A stretch of 64,000 nt of DNA from Telluria sp042683405 (GCF_042683405.1 NZ_JBHUJS010000010.1:124001-188000), one strand, 5' to 3'. Shown: positions 33,547-42,120, numbered from the stretch's first letter. A program made the numbers and translations. Notes: a model not told the origin generated them from the letters alone.

Positions 33547-34415
33547 TGGGTCAGGACGAAGGGGAACACGCTGGCGTGGTCTTCGCCGTCGAACACGCGC
33601 ACGCGGGTTGTCAGGCTGGGGTAGCGGTGCGAGCGGAGCGCACTGTCGAAGTCGCGCAGGTCGGCCACCATGTCCGCATCTTCTTCCGTGCGCGAGCGCG
33701 TCTTCCCCTTGGGCAGGCGCTCAAGGCCGCCGATGCCGAAGTAAAGCGAGGCGGGCAGGTCGCGATGCTTCGCAGCGTAGCCCTTCTCCCGGTCGAACAT
33801 GACGCCTGCATCGAACCAGAGTGAGGGGCTGCCGAGGATGTAATGCTGGAAGGTGCGCGGCTCGTTCAGCAGCACGTCGAGGCCGAGCAGGCTGCCGTAC
33901 GAGTGGCCGATGAAGACCTTGCGCTGCATGTCGGCGCGATACTCGCGCGCGATCAGCGGGAACACTTCCGACGAGACGAACTTTGCATAGGCCGCCGCTT
34001 CGCCGAACGCGGGACGGCGTTGCGGCATGTCCGAACGGTAGTCGAAGCTGCGCGGCACGGTGGGCGTGTAATCGCGCCGGCGGCTGTAGTTGCCGGTATC
34101 GCCTTTCGCATACGACAGGCCGACGACAATGACTTCCTCCATCCCCGCATGCTTGTGCAGGCGCTGCGCGATGTTGCGCACCACCGGGAACGCGTAGTTG
34201 GCATCCACGACGAACAGGACCGGGTAGCGCTGCCCGCTCGCGCGGTAGGAGTCGGGCAGGGCGACGAAGACCTGGTACTCACGTTTCAGCGACGGCGCGC
34301 GCACATCGCGCACCGCGGTGTTCTCGAGCGCGAAGCCGGATGGTGCGGCAGAAGATGCAGCGATGGCGCTGGCTGACACGCAGGCGAGCGCGAGGAGAAG
34401 GAGCTTGATTGTCAT
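33513..34415 (-). CDS. Alpha/beta hydrolase (putative esterase, EstD/Fes family)
   Basis: 300 residues from the ATG at 34415, chosen because a signal peptide begins there (MTIKLLLLALACVSASAIAA); an upstream in-frame GTG or ATG adds only Pro/Arg-rich residues. The family is the putative-esterase group (COG2819-like): REYQVFVALPDSYRASGQRYPVLFVVDAN, then nucleophile Ser172 in FIGHSYGSLLG. A C-terminal DGEDHASV supplies the His. Relatives include siderophore and formylglutathione esterases; the substrate here is unknown. Its 3' end is duplicated 1 kb downstream. Confidence 0.88.
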   Translation of the reverse strand: MTIKLLLLALACVSASAIAASSAAPSGFALENTAVRDVRAPSLKREYQVFVALPDSYRASGQRYPVLFVVDANYAFPVVRNIAQRLHKHAGMEEVIVVGLSYAKGDTGNYSRRRDYTPTVPRSFDYRSDMPQRRPAFGEAAAYAKFVSSEVFPLIAREYRADMQRKVFIGHSYGSLLGLDVLLNEPRTFQHYILGSPSLWFDAGVMFDREKGYAAKHRDLPASLYFGIGGLERLPKGKTRSRTEEDADMVADLRDFDSALRSHRYPSLTTRVRVFDGEDHASVFPFVLTHGLRAYLKSSR

Positions 34416-34476
34416 TCGTTGTCTTCGTGGAGGGTGAATGCCCGGCGGGCGCCGGGCTGGCGGTCGCCGCGTTGCG

Positions 34477-34947
34477 TCAGGCACCGCCGGCGTAGCCGTT
34501 CTGGCGCCATGCTTCGAATACGACTACCGCGACCGTGTTGGAGAGATTGAGGCTGCGGTTATTCGGCATCATGGGCAGGCGGATGCGCTGCGCGGGAGGG
34601 AACGATTCGCGCAGTTCAGGCGCGAGGCCGCGCGTCTCGCTGCCGAACACGAACACGTCGCCAGGCTTGAATTGCGCGTTCGCGAAAGGCGACGAACCGT
34701 GCGTGGTCATCGCGAACATGCGCGTGCGATCGGGATTCTCGGCAGCGAGGTAGTCGTCCCAGCTCTTGTGGACCTTCATCGTCGCGTACTCGTGGTAATC
34801 GAGTCCGGCGCGCTTCATCTTGCTGTCTTCGAGCGGGAAACCGAGCGGCTCGATCAGGTGCAGTTGCGCGCCCGTGTTTGCGCACAGTCGGATGACGTTG
34901 CCGGTATTCGGCGGAATTTCGGGCGAGACGAGTACGACGTGGAACAA
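34477..34947 (-). CDS. trmL: tRNA (cytidine(34)-2'-O)-methyltransferase
   Basis: 156 residues, exactly the size of TrmL (YibK). SPOUT fold signatures are N-terminal PEIPPNTGNVIRLCANTGAQLHLIEPLGF, FVFGSETRGLAPE and the knot region RLPMMPNNRSLNLSNTVAVVVFEAW. It methylates the 2'-OH of the wobble base of tRNA-Leu isoacceptors using SAM. It lies 15 bases after comF on the same strand. Confidence 0.96.
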   Translation of the reverse strand: MFHVVLVSPEIPPNTGNVIRLCANTGAQLHLIEPLGFPLEDSKMKRAGLDYHEYATMKVHKSWDDYLAAENPDRTRMFAMTTHGSSPFANAQFKPGDVFVFGSETRGLAPELRESFPPAQRIRLPMMPNNRSLNLSNTVAVVVFEAWRQNGYAGGA

Positions 34948-34962
34948 GTGATTCTCCGGATG

Positions 34963-35694
34963 TTAGGACGGCGGCGTGCGTGCGAACACGAGGTTCGACA
35001 CGCGCGCGGCGCCTGACCGCTTGAACAGGGCGGCCAATTCGCCGAGAGTGTGGCCGCTTGTCATCACGTCGTCAACCACGCCGACGTGCTTGCCCCGGAC
35101 CAGCCATATCGCCGGCGGCGACAGCGCGAATGCATTGTGGACGTTGCGCGCGCGTCCGGCAGGGGCTACAGACGACTGGGCGCGGGTCTCGGTCACGCGC
35201 AGTGCCAGCGCCGGGTGCAGGGCGATACCCAGCGTGCGTGCCAGCGGGCGGGCAATCTCAAGCGCCTGGTTGAAGCCCCGGCTGGTCAGGCGGCCGTCGC
35301 CGAGCGGGACGGGGCAGAGCAGGTCCGGGACGATGAACGAGGTGTCGGCCATGATCGCTTCATGCAGCATGGTGGCAAACCAGCCGGCCAGGGGGAGGGC
35401 GGCGGCGAACTTCAGGCGCAGGACGAGGCGGTCCAGGGGCGGGGCGTAGTCGGTAGCGGCGATGGTGGCGTCGAACGAGGGAGTGTGCGCGAGACACCTG
35501 GCGCAGAGGCTTCCGGCCAGGTCCATCGGGTTGGCGCAGGCAGTGCAGCGGCGGCGCGTGTTCTTCACATAGTCGGTAACGCATGGCGGACACACAAGAT
35601 CGGGGCTGGCCATGCCGCAGATGGCGCAGTGGCAGGGCAGGGTAGTGCGCGCCAGCGTGGTCGCGATCCGGCGCCATGACGTCGAGTTGCGCAT
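34963..35694 (-). CDS. comF: ComF family phosphoribosyltransferase-like protein
   Basis: 243 residues from the ATG at 35694, six bases after AGGGAG; longer frames upstream overlap bioC. An N-terminal zinc-binding double motif (CAICGMASPDLVCPPC ... CTACANPMDLAGSLCARC) precedes the PRTase domain with the PRPP-binding loop VVDDVMTSGHTLGELA. ComF proteins act in natural transformation or purine-like metabolism; the exact substrate is unsettled. Divergent from bioC and upstream of trmL. Confidence 0.94.
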   Translation of the reverse strand: MRNSTSWRRIATTLARTTLPCHCAICGMASPDLVCPPCVTDYVKNTRRRCTACANPMDLAGSLCARCLAHTPSFDATIAATDYAPPLDRLVLRLKFAAALPLAGWFATMLHEAIMADTSFIVPDLLCPVPLGDGRLTSRGFNQALEIARPLARTLGIALHPALALRVTETRAQSSVAPAGRARNVHNAFALSPPAIWLVRGKHVGVVDDVMTSGHTLGELAALFKRSGAARVSNLVFARTPPS

Positions 35695-35815
35695 GCCTTT
35701 CTCCCTGACGTGATCCGCGAACCGTCGTTCCAGGCCGGTGGGGGCGCTGCCGTCGGCGGCAGGGGCGGCGCGGGCCATGTACACTGCGGGGTTTGTCGCA
35801 TTTGGTTTATTTGCT

Positions 35816-36718
35816 ATGGCTTCATCGCAGTCTCCCTCAAAAATGAGCGCGCCGATTGACCCGGCGCTGGTCCGCCGCCTGTTTTCCGATCCGGCGCGCG
35901 TCGCGCCGTTCGATTTCCTGCGCCGCGAGATCGCCAACCGGATGCACGAACGCCGCTCGGTGGTGAAGGTGGCGCCTCAGCGCGTGCTCGACGCGGGCTG
36001 CGGCACCGGTGCAGACCTTGCAATGTTGCAAAAAGATTATCCTTCGGCGCAGGTTGTCGGCATCGATGCCTCCCCGGCCATGCTGGCGCAGGTGCCGTCT
36101 CCGAAAAAGTCCCTGTTCGACAAGCTGCTGCCCTCCAAGGCCGGGACCGACCTGCTGTGTGGCGATTTTGGCAATCTTCCGCTCGACCGGAACTCGGTGG
36201 ACCTGGTCTGGTCCAACCTGGCATTGCACTGGCATCCCCAGCCGGACCGCGTCTTTGCCGAGTGGCGCCGTGTGTTGCGCGTGGATGGGCTGCTGATGTT
36301 CTCAAGCTTTGGGCCGGACACCTTCAAGGAGGTCGCCGCGGCGTTCGCGGCAGCGGGCGAGGGGCCGCGCACGCTGCCGTTCGTGGATATGCATGACTTT
36401 GGCGACCAACTGGTCGAGGCTGGCTTCTCGACGCCCGTGATGGACGTGGAGCGGCTGACGGTGACTTATGACACCGTCGACGCGCTGCTGGCGGACGTGC
36501 GGGCCGTGGGCGGCAATCCGCTGGCCACCCGGCCGCGCGGGCTGCTGGGCCGTGCGGCCTGGCAGCGGGTGCGGGAGGCGTTCGAGCGGCGCCGGCGCCC
36601 GGACGGCAAGCTGGGGCTGACCTTCGAGATCATCTACGGGCATGCGTTCAGGCCGCAGGCCAAAACCACGGCGGCAGGCGAGTCGATCATCCGATTCGAG
36701 CCGCGCAAGCCGCGCTGA
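35816..36718 (+). CDS. bioC: Malonyl-[acyl-carrier protein] O-methyltransferase (BioC-like)
   Basis: 300 residues from the ATG at 35816. SAM-dependent methyltransferase: motif I VLDAGCGTGADLAMLQ, then VGIDASPAML, and motif IV region VDLVWSNLALHWHPQPDRVFAEWRRVLRVDG, with HW...P typical of BioC. It methylates malonyl-ACP/CoA to enter biotin synthesis. It has an unusual 25-residue insert (PSPKKSLFDKLLPSKAGTD) between motifs I and II. Other bio genes are not in the window. A long frame extending upstream overlaps comF and is unlikely to be used. Confidence 0.9.
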   Translation: MASSQSPSKMSAPIDPALVRRLFSDPARVAPFDFLRREIANRMHERRSVVKVAPQRVLDAGCGTGADLAMLQKDYPSAQVVGIDASPAMLAQVPSPKKSLFDKLLPSKAGTDLLCGDFGNLPLDRNSVDLVWSNLALHWHPQPDRVFAEWRRVLRVDGLLMFSSFGPDTFKEVAAAFAAAGEGPRTLPFVDMHDFGDQLVEAGFSTPVMDVERLTVTYDTVDALLADVRAVGGNPLATRPRGLLGRAAWQRVREAFERRRRPDGKLGLTFEIIYGHAFRPQAKTTAAGESIIRFEPRKPR

Positions 36719-37100
36719 GGGCAGGGGCTGCGGGCGGGGCGTTGACTATCGGTACGGGGTGCCGCGCCCCGCGAATTCGGCGCAAAATGATGCGCCGCCA
36801 TGCTGCAGAATGGCCTCGTTCCTACTAGGGGAACAAGGATTTGTCCTTGATGCAGATCCTATTTCCTGAGTATAATCACCGACTAATTTTGTCGATAGTG
36901 CTTCCGTTTTCGTAAAGAAAACGCGAATAAATCGGCGGCGGCAGATCACAGCTACATCCAGTTCCATCCCGTTTTCATGCTTTTTCGAGCGTGCCGGTAC
37001 GGCGTGGGGCCTGTTTGTGTCGCACAGAGTATTGGGCGGGACACCTGCAACCAGGGTGGGCCGTTGAAAAAATTTCTACTTTTGGGTGGTTGGGGAAAAC
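36719..37100. other. Intergenic region and long 5' leader of coxB
   Basis: 382 bases without a gene. A sigma-70 promoter is seen at 36847-36876, which would leave a coxB leader of roughly 220 bases containing several weak hairpins and ending in a purine-rich TTGGGGAAAAC before the ATG. The leader length suggests post-transcriptional control, but no known riboswitch was recognised. Confidence 0.6.
36847..36876 (+). promoter_or_regulatory. Sigma-70 promoter candidate for the cox operon
   Basis: TTGATG (36847-36852), 18-base spacer, TATAAT (36871-36876). The perfect -10 stands out in this GC-rich genome. Confidence 0.65.
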
Positions 37101-38300
37101 ATGAACTATGTAAAGCGACTTCAAGCGTCGATGCTCGGCCTGGCAGTCATGGCCGTTGCGGCGCCAGTGATGGCGGCAGCTCCGGCGGCGGGCGTGGATG
37201 GGAGGCCGATGGCAAATCAGCTGAACCTGCATGCGCCGGTCACGAAAATCGCGGAAGAAATGTACAGCCTGAACATGCTGATGATGTGGGTCTGCGTCGC
37301 GATCGGCCTGGGCGTGTTCGGCGTGATGTTCTACTCGATTCTCAAGCACCGCAAATCGGTAGGCCACAAGCCGGCGACCTTCCACGAGTCCACCGCGGTT
37401 GAAATCGCGTGGACCATCGTCCCGTTCCTGATCGTTATCCTGATGGCGCTGCCGGCGACCAAGACCGTGGTGGCGATGAAGGACACCTCCAACGCCGACA
37501 TCACCATCAAAGTGACCGGCATGCAGTGGAAGTGGGGCTACGACTACCTGAAGGGTGAAGGCGAAGGCATTTCGTTCCTGTCGACCCTGTCGACCCCGCG
37601 CTCGCAAGTCGGCGCGCCAGGCGAGGCGCCAACCGCGCCGCGCGGCGAGAACTACCTGATGGAAGTGGACAACGAAGTCGTCGTCCCTGTGAACAAGAAG
37701 ATCCGCCTCGTCCTGACCGCGAACGACGTCATCCACGCATGGATGATCCCGTCCTTCGGCGTGAAGCAGGATGCGATTCCAGGCTTCGTGCGCGACACCT
37801 GGTTCAAGGCAGAGAAGGTCGGCGTGTACCGCGGCCAGTGCGCTGAACTGTGCGGCAAAGAGCACGCATTCATGCCGATCGTGGTGCGCGTCGTGTCTGA
37901 TGCGGAATACACCGCGTGGGTCGACACCAAGAAGAAGGAAATGGCTGCATCCGCAGAAGACCCGAACAAGGTCTGGACCCTGGACGAGCTGAAGACCAAG
38001 GGCGAAGGCGTGTACGCCGCGAACTGCGTGGCCTGCCACCAGGCCAACGGCCAGGGCATCCCGAACGCATTCCCATCGCTGGCTGGTTCGGCGATCGTGA
38101 CCGGTCCGCGCCAGGCGCAGATCGACACCGTGGTGCATGGCCTGGATACGCCTAGGTTCCCGGGCACCATGCCAGCCCAGGTGACCCTGTCGGCGACCGA
38201 TATCGCTGCCGTGATCACCTACACCCGTAACGCCTTCGGCAACACGGCTGCGGAAAACATCGTTCAACCAGCCGAAGTAGTGGCTGCACGTAGCAAGTAA
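37101..38300 (+). CDS. coxB: Cytochrome c oxidase subunit II with fused cytochrome c domain
   Basis: 399 residues. Signal peptide (LGLAVMAVAAPVMAA), two TM helices (about 60-80 and 105-125), then the CuA domain with YRGQCAELCGKEHAFM supplying the Cys-x3-Cys, His and Met ligands. A C-terminal cytochrome c domain contains the heme motif CVACH and distal Met in FPGTMPAQV. This caa3-like fusion occurs in many betaproteobacteria. It accepts electrons from cytochrome c and passes them to subunit I. The start is the ATG at 37101. First gene of the oxidase operon. Confidence 0.97.
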   Translation: MNYVKRLQASMLGLAVMAVAAPVMAAAPAAGVDGRPMANQLNLHAPVTKIAEEMYSLNMLMMWVCVAIGLGVFGVMFYSILKHRKSVGHKPATFHESTAVEIAWTIVPFLIVILMALPATKTVVAMKDTSNADITIKVTGMQWKWGYDYLKGEGEGISFLSTLSTPRSQVGAPGEAPTAPRGENYLMEVDNEVVVPVNKKIRLVLTANDVIHAWMIPSFGVKQDAIPGFVRDTWFKAEKVGVYRGQCAELCGKEHAFMPIVVRVVSDAEYTAWVDTKKKEMAASAEDPNKVWTLDELKTKGEGVYAANCVACHQANGQGIPNAFPSLAGSAIVTGPRQAQIDTVVHGLDTPRFPGTMPAQVTLSATDIAAVITYTRNAFGNTAAENIVQPAEVVAARSK

Positions 38301-38313
38301 TCAGGAGCGAGAG

Positions 38314-39912
38314 ATGAGCACCACCACTATTGATCACGCGCACGATCATCACGCGCACGACGACCACCACCACGCCCCGACGGGTTTCCGCCGCTGGCTG
38401 TTCGCGACCAACCACAAGGACATCGGTAGCCTGTACCTGTGGTTCTCGTTCACCATGCTGCTGTCCGGCGGCGTGCTGGCGCTGGGTATCCGCTCCGAGC
38501 TGTTCCAGCCTGGCCTGCAGTTCTTCAATCCGGAGTTCTTCAACTCCCTGACCACCATGCACGGCCTGATCATGGTGTTCGGCGCGATCATGCCGGCGTT
38601 CGTGGGCTTCGCGAACTGGATGATCCCGCTGCAGATCGGCGCGTCGGACATGGCGTTCGCGCGCATGAACAACTTCTCGTTCTGGCTGCTGCCGCCTGCG
38701 GCAATCCTGCTGGTCGGCTCGTTCTTCGTGCCTGGCGGCGCAACCGCTGCCGGCTGGACCCTGTACGCTCCGCTGTCGACCCAGATGGGCATCGGCATGG
38801 ACATGGCCATCTTCGCCGTCCACATCATGGGCGCGTCGTCGATCATGGGCGCAATCAACATCATCGTCACCATCCTGAACATGCGCGCTCCTGGCATGAC
38901 CCTGATGAAGATGCCGATGTTCTGCTGGACCTGGCTGATCACCGCCTACCTGCTGATCGCCGTGATGCCAGTGCTGGCAGGCGCGATCACCATGACCCTG
39001 ACCGACCGTCACTTCGGCACCGCGTTCTTCAACGCAGCCGGCGGCGGCGACCCGGTCATGTACCAGCACATCTTCTGGTTCTTCGGTCACCCTGAGGTGT
39101 ACATCATGATCCTGCCGGCGTTCGGTATCGTCTCGCAGATCGTGCCGGCCTTCGCGCGCAAGCCGCTGTTCGGCTACGCATCGATGGTGTACGCAACCGC
39201 GTCGATCGCGATCCTGTCGTTCATCGTCTGGGCGCACCACATGTTCACCACCGGTATGCCGGTGACTTCGCAGCTGTTCTTCATGTACGCGACCATGCTG
39301 ATCGCGGTGCCGACCGGCGTGAAGGTGTTCAACTGGGTCGCCACGATGTGGAAGGGCTCGATGACCTTCGAAACCCCGATGCTGTTCTCGGTCGGCTTCA
39401 TCTTCGTGTTCACCATCGGCGGCTTCACCGGCCTGATCCTGGCCGTGACCCCGATCGACATTCAGCTGCAGGACACCTACTACGTGGTGGCGCACTTCCA
39501 CTACGTGCTGGTGGCAGGCTCGCTGTTCGCGCTGTTCGCAGGCTTCTACTACTGGGGCCCGAAGTGGACCGGCTACATGTACAACGAGACCATGGGCAAA
39601 GTGCACTTCTGGCTGTCCCTGATCACGTTCAACATCACCTTCTTCCCAATGCACTTCCTGGGACTGGCAGGTATGCCGCGCCGCTACGCCGACTATCCGG
39701 CGCAGTTCACGGACTTCAACATGATCGCGACCATCGGCGCGTTCGGCTTCGGCCTGACGCAGGTGTTCTTCCTGCTGTTCGTGGTCTTCCCATCGCTGCG
39801 CGGTGGCAAGAAGGCTGCCGACAAGCCATGGGAAGGCGCGGAAGGCCTGGAGTGGACCGTGCCGTCGCCGGCGCCGTTCCACACCTTTGAAACCCCGCCC
39901 CTGGTGAAGTAA
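38314..39912 (+). CDS. coxA: Cytochrome c oxidase subunit I
   Basis: 532 residues with twelve TM helices. Metal ligands are seen: heme a His in TTMHGLIMVFG, CuB His with the Tyr cross-link in HPEVYIMILPAFG, the His-His pair in WAHHMFTTG, and heme ligands in AHFHYVLVAG. It forms the heme a/a3-CuB catalytic core that reduces O2 to water while pumping protons. A His/Asp-rich N-terminal tail (TIDHAHDHHAHDDHHH) is notable and could bind metal. Starts 13 bases after coxB with GGAGCGAGAG upstream. Confidence 0.98.
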   Translation: MSTTTIDHAHDHHAHDDHHHAPTGFRRWLFATNHKDIGSLYLWFSFTMLLSGGVLALGIRSELFQPGLQFFNPEFFNSLTTMHGLIMVFGAIMPAFVGFANWMIPLQIGASDMAFARMNNFSFWLLPPAAILLVGSFFVPGGATAAGWTLYAPLSTQMGIGMDMAIFAVHIMGASSIMGAINIIVTILNMRAPGMTLMKMPMFCWTWLITAYLLIAVMPVLAGAITMTLTDRHFGTAFFNAAGGGDPVMYQHIFWFFGHPEVYIMILPAFGIVSQIVPAFARKPLFGYASMVYATASIAILSFIVWAHHMFTTGMPVTSQLFFMYATMLIAVPTGVKVFNWVATMWKGSMTFETPMLFSVGFIFVFTIGGFTGLILAVTPIDIQLQDTYYVVAHFHYVLVAGSLFALFAGFYYWGPKWTGYMYNETMGKVHFWLSLITFNITFFPMHFLGLAGMPRRYADYPAQFTDFNMIATIGAFGFGLTQVFFLLFVVFPSLRGGKKAADKPWEGAEGLEWTVPSPAPFHTFETPPLVK

Positions 39913-39925
39913 TCTTGCAGGTTCG

Positions 39926-39946
39926 CAGGCGCCCCCGAGGCGCCTG
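39926..39946 (+). terminator. Hairpin CAGGCGCC-N5-GGCGCCTG after coxA
   Basis: 8-bp perfect stem without a T-run. It may lower read-through or protect the coxBA message from 3' decay rather than end transcription, since the operon continues. Confidence 0.55.
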
Positions 39947-39966
39947 TGGCCGTGAAAGCTGTGGAA

Positions 39967-40077
39967 ATGCCTGACGATCCAAAGAAACCGAACAACCTGC
40001 GCACCGGCCTGATCCTGCTGGGAGTCGCGTTGTTCTTCGCCCTGGCGCTGGTAGTTAAACGAACCTGGTTGATGTAA
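39967..40077 (+). CDS. Cytochrome oxidase small assembly protein
   Basis: 36 residues (start ATG at 39967, stop at 40075-40077), with in-frame GTG codons 6 and 15 bases upstream as alternatives. A short hydrophilic head (MPDDPKKPNNLRTG) is followed by one TM helix (LILLGVALFFALALVV) and KRTWLM. Tiny proteins of this shape between coxA and ctaG are known in Burkholderiales. It probably helps oxidase assembly in the membrane. Its stop lies one base before the ctaG start. Confidence 0.75.
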   Translation: MPDDPKKPNNLRTGLILLGVALFFALALVVKRTWLM

Positions 40078-40078
40078 C

Positions 40079-40636
40079 GTGGTAGCAAGGGAACAATCCG
40101 GCCAGATTCGCATGAACAAGGCGATGATGGTCAAGCTGGTGATCTTCGCAGCGCTGATGGGTGGCTTCGGCTACGCACTGGTTCCGGTGTACGAACACCT
40201 GTGCGAAGTGTTGGGGATTAACGTCCTGACCCAGCGCGACGGCACCGTGCAGTACGACGCCAACACCCAGGTCGACCGCACGCGCAAGATCACGATCGAG
40301 CTGGACAGCAACTCGCAGGGCCCGTGGCGTTTCCGCACGACCCAGCGCAGCGTCGATGTCCACCCGGGCGAGCTGACCACCGTGATGTACGAAGTGGTCA
40401 ACACGCTGGACCGCAAGGTCGCGGGGCAGGCGATCCCGAGCTATGCGCCGCAAGCGGCCACACCGCATTTCAAGAAGGTCGAGTGCTTCTGCTTCCAGCA
40501 GCAGGAACTGGGCCCGAAGGAGGCGAAGCAATTCCCGGTGGTGTTCTTCATCGACCCGGCCCTGCCGAAAGAGACGAAGACCATCACCCTGTCGTACACG
40601 TTCTTTGAAGTTGCAGGCGTGTCGGCACCGAAGTAA
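40079..40636 (+). CDS. ctaG: Cytochrome c oxidase assembly protein CtaG (Cox11)
   Basis: 185 residues starting at a GTG (40079); an internal ATG at 40112 (MNKAMMVKLV) is a second candidate. One N-terminal TM helix (LVIFAALMGGFGYALVPVY) and the periplasmic copper-binding domain with the conserved CFCF motif (KVECFCFQQQELGP). It delivers copper to CuB of subunit I. The GTG start directly after the small protein stop suggests translational coupling. Confidence 0.95.
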   Translation: MVAREQSGQIRMNKAMMVKLVIFAALMGGFGYALVPVYEHLCEVLGINVLTQRDGTVQYDANTQVDRTRKITIELDSNSQGPWRFRTTQRSVDVHPGELTTVMYEVVNTLDRKVAGQAIPSYAPQAATPHFKKVECFCFQQQELGPKEAKQFPVVFFIDPALPKETKTITLSYTFFEVAGVSAPK

Positions 40637-40648
40637 AGCGAGACAGCG

Positions 40649-40864
40649 ATGGATGAAGGACTGAAGCAAGCCACGCAGCGCAAGTTGTCGTTTGGCGCCA
40701 CCATGAAGGCCGTGTTCTGGTCCTTCTTCGGCGTGCGCAAGCGCAAGCACTACGAGGAAGATTCAGCGCAGCTGAATCCGGTCTACCTGATCATTGCCGG
40801 ACTGATCGGCGCCGCGGCGTTCATCGGCATCCTGGTGATGATCGTGCGCATCGCCGTCAGCTAA
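40649..40864 (+). CDS. DUF2970 small membrane protein
   Basis: 71 residues. An N-terminal soluble part (SFGATMKAVFWSFFGVRKRKHYEED) and a C-terminal TM helix (VYLIIAGLIGAAAFIGILVMIV) match the DUF2970 family, found almost only in betaproteobacterial oxidase clusters between ctaG and coxC. No function is established; a role in oxidase assembly or stability is a reasonable inference. Starts 12 bases after ctaG. Confidence 0.88.
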   Translation: MDEGLKQATQRKLSFGATMKAVFWSFFGVRKRKHYEEDSAQLNPVYLIIAGLIGAAAFIGILVMIVRIAVS

Positions 40865-40908
40865 AGAATTAAAGTAACCACACCGAAGTTTGATTGAGGG
40901 AGATGAAG

Positions 40909-41769
40909 ATGAGTGCAACCAAAGCCGCAGCACCGTATTACTACGTGCCCGGTCCTTCCCGTTGGCCGATCATGGCCGGCATGTCGCTGTTGGCGACCAT
41001 GATCGGTGCATCGGCGTGGGTCAACGACCTGCCGTGGGGCATGCCGCTGAACCTGATCGGTATCGCGGCCACCGTGGTCGTGCTGTATTTCTGGTTCGGC
41101 GACGCGATCGCGGAATCGGAAGGCGGCATGTACTCCAAGCGCATCGACACCTCGTTCCGCTGGTCGATGAGCTGGTTCATCTTCTCGGAAGTGATGTTCT
41201 TCGGCGCGTTCTTCGGCGCGCTGTTCTACGCCCGTGCCGTCACCATGCCGTGGCTCGCGGACCTGGACCACAAGGTCATCTGGCCTGACTTCACCGCGAC
41301 CTGGGGCAACACCGGTCCTGCCGGCCTGGTCGAGCCGTTCCAGACCATGGGCCCGTTCCCGATCCCGACCATCAATACCGCACTGCTGCTGCTGTCGGGC
41401 GTCACCCTGACCATCTCGCACCACGCACTGCGCCTGAACCAGCGCGGCAAGACCGCATTCTGGCTGGCCGCGACCATCCTGCTGGGCGCAGTCTTCATGG
41501 GCTTCCAGGCATACGAGTACATGCACGCGTACGCCGACCTGAACCTGAAGCTGACCTCGGGCATCTACGGTTCGACCTTCTTCCTGCTGACCGGCTTCCA
41601 CGGCTTCCACGTGACCATGGGCGCAATCATGCTGGCAGTGGTGCTGTACCGCCTGATGAAGGGCCACTTCACCGCAGAAAACCACTTCGCATTCGAAGGC
41701 GCCGCGTGGTACTGGCACTTCGTCGACGTTGTCTGGCTCGGCCTGTACGTCGTCGTCTACTGGCTGTAA
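40909..41769 (+). CDS. coxC: Cytochrome c oxidase subunit III
   Basis: 286 residues from the ATG at 40909, six bases after GAGGGAG; an ATG six bases earlier is inside that spacing and less likely. Seven TM helices; subunit III signatures WSMSWFIFSEVMFFGAFFGALFYAR and GSTFFLLTGFHGFHVTMGAIML, ending in AAWYWHFVDVVWLGLYVVVYWL. It binds lipid and stabilises the proton-pumping core. Last plus-strand gene before a terminator. Confidence 0.97.
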   Translation: MSATKAAAPYYYVPGPSRWPIMAGMSLLATMIGASAWVNDLPWGMPLNLIGIAATVVVLYFWFGDAIAESEGGMYSKRIDTSFRWSMSWFIFSEVMFFGAFFGALFYARAVTMPWLADLDHKVIWPDFTATWGNTGPAGLVEPFQTMGPFPIPTINTALLLLSGVTLTISHHALRLNQRGKTAFWLAATILLGAVFMGFQAYEYMHAYADLNLKLTSGIYGSTFFLLTGFHGFHVTMGAIMLAVVLYRLMKGHFTAENHFAFEGAAWYWHFVDVVWLGLYVVVYWL

Positions 41770-41793
41770 CAGCAGCCGGGGGCCGTTCCCGAC

Positions 41794-41806
41794 GGGGACT
41801 GTCCCC
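41794..41806. repeat. Palindrome GGGGACTGTCCCC
   Basis: Near-perfect 13-base dyad after coxC, matching the core unit of the repeats at 8001, 28614 and 47052. Confidence 0.7.
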
Positions 41807-41829
41807 AGCGCTTTAGCTGGCACAAAAAG

Positions 41830-41868
41830 AAAAGCCGCCCGCAGGGACCACCCCGCGCGCGGCTTTTT
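41830..41868 (+). terminator. Rho-independent terminator after coxC (bidirectional)
   Basis: AAAAGCCGC/GCGGCTTTTT stem with a GC-rich loop, T-run at 41864-41868 for the plus strand and A-run at 41823-41833 for the minus strand, so it serves both coxC and the convergent DUF2909 gene. Confidence 0.8.
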
Positions 41869-41883
41869 AACGATTCAGGCAGT

Positions 41884-42087
41884 TTAGTAGCGCATTCCCG
41901 TCGGCTGGATCCAGCCCATGTAATGCGCCACCAGGATCAGGATGAACAGCAGCACCGACAGCCCGACCCGCAGCGCGAGCGAATGCACGGTCTTGTTGCT
42001 GGTGCCCTTGTCGCGCATCATGTAGAACAGCGCCGACCCGAGGCTGGCCAGGATGAGGATGAAGGCGATCGCGACGAAGATTTTCAT
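41884..42087 (-). CDS. Twin-transmembrane DUF2909 protein
   Basis: 67 residues with two TM helices (IFVAIAFILILASLGSALFYMM and VGLSVLLFILILVAHYMGW) separated by a short polar loop (RDKGTSNKTVHSLALR). This matches DUF2909, a small protein encoded inside oxidase clusters of beta- and gammaproteobacteria. It is the only minus-strand gene in the oxidase locus and shares a short divergent promoter region with surf1. Confidence 0.87.
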   Translation of the reverse strand: MKIFVAIAFILILASLGSALFYMMRDKGTSNKTVHSLALRVGLSVLLFILILVAHYMGWIQPTGMRY

Positions 42088-42120
42088 GGTTAACCCGTTG
42101 TTGACGAAGGCTGTATTTTA

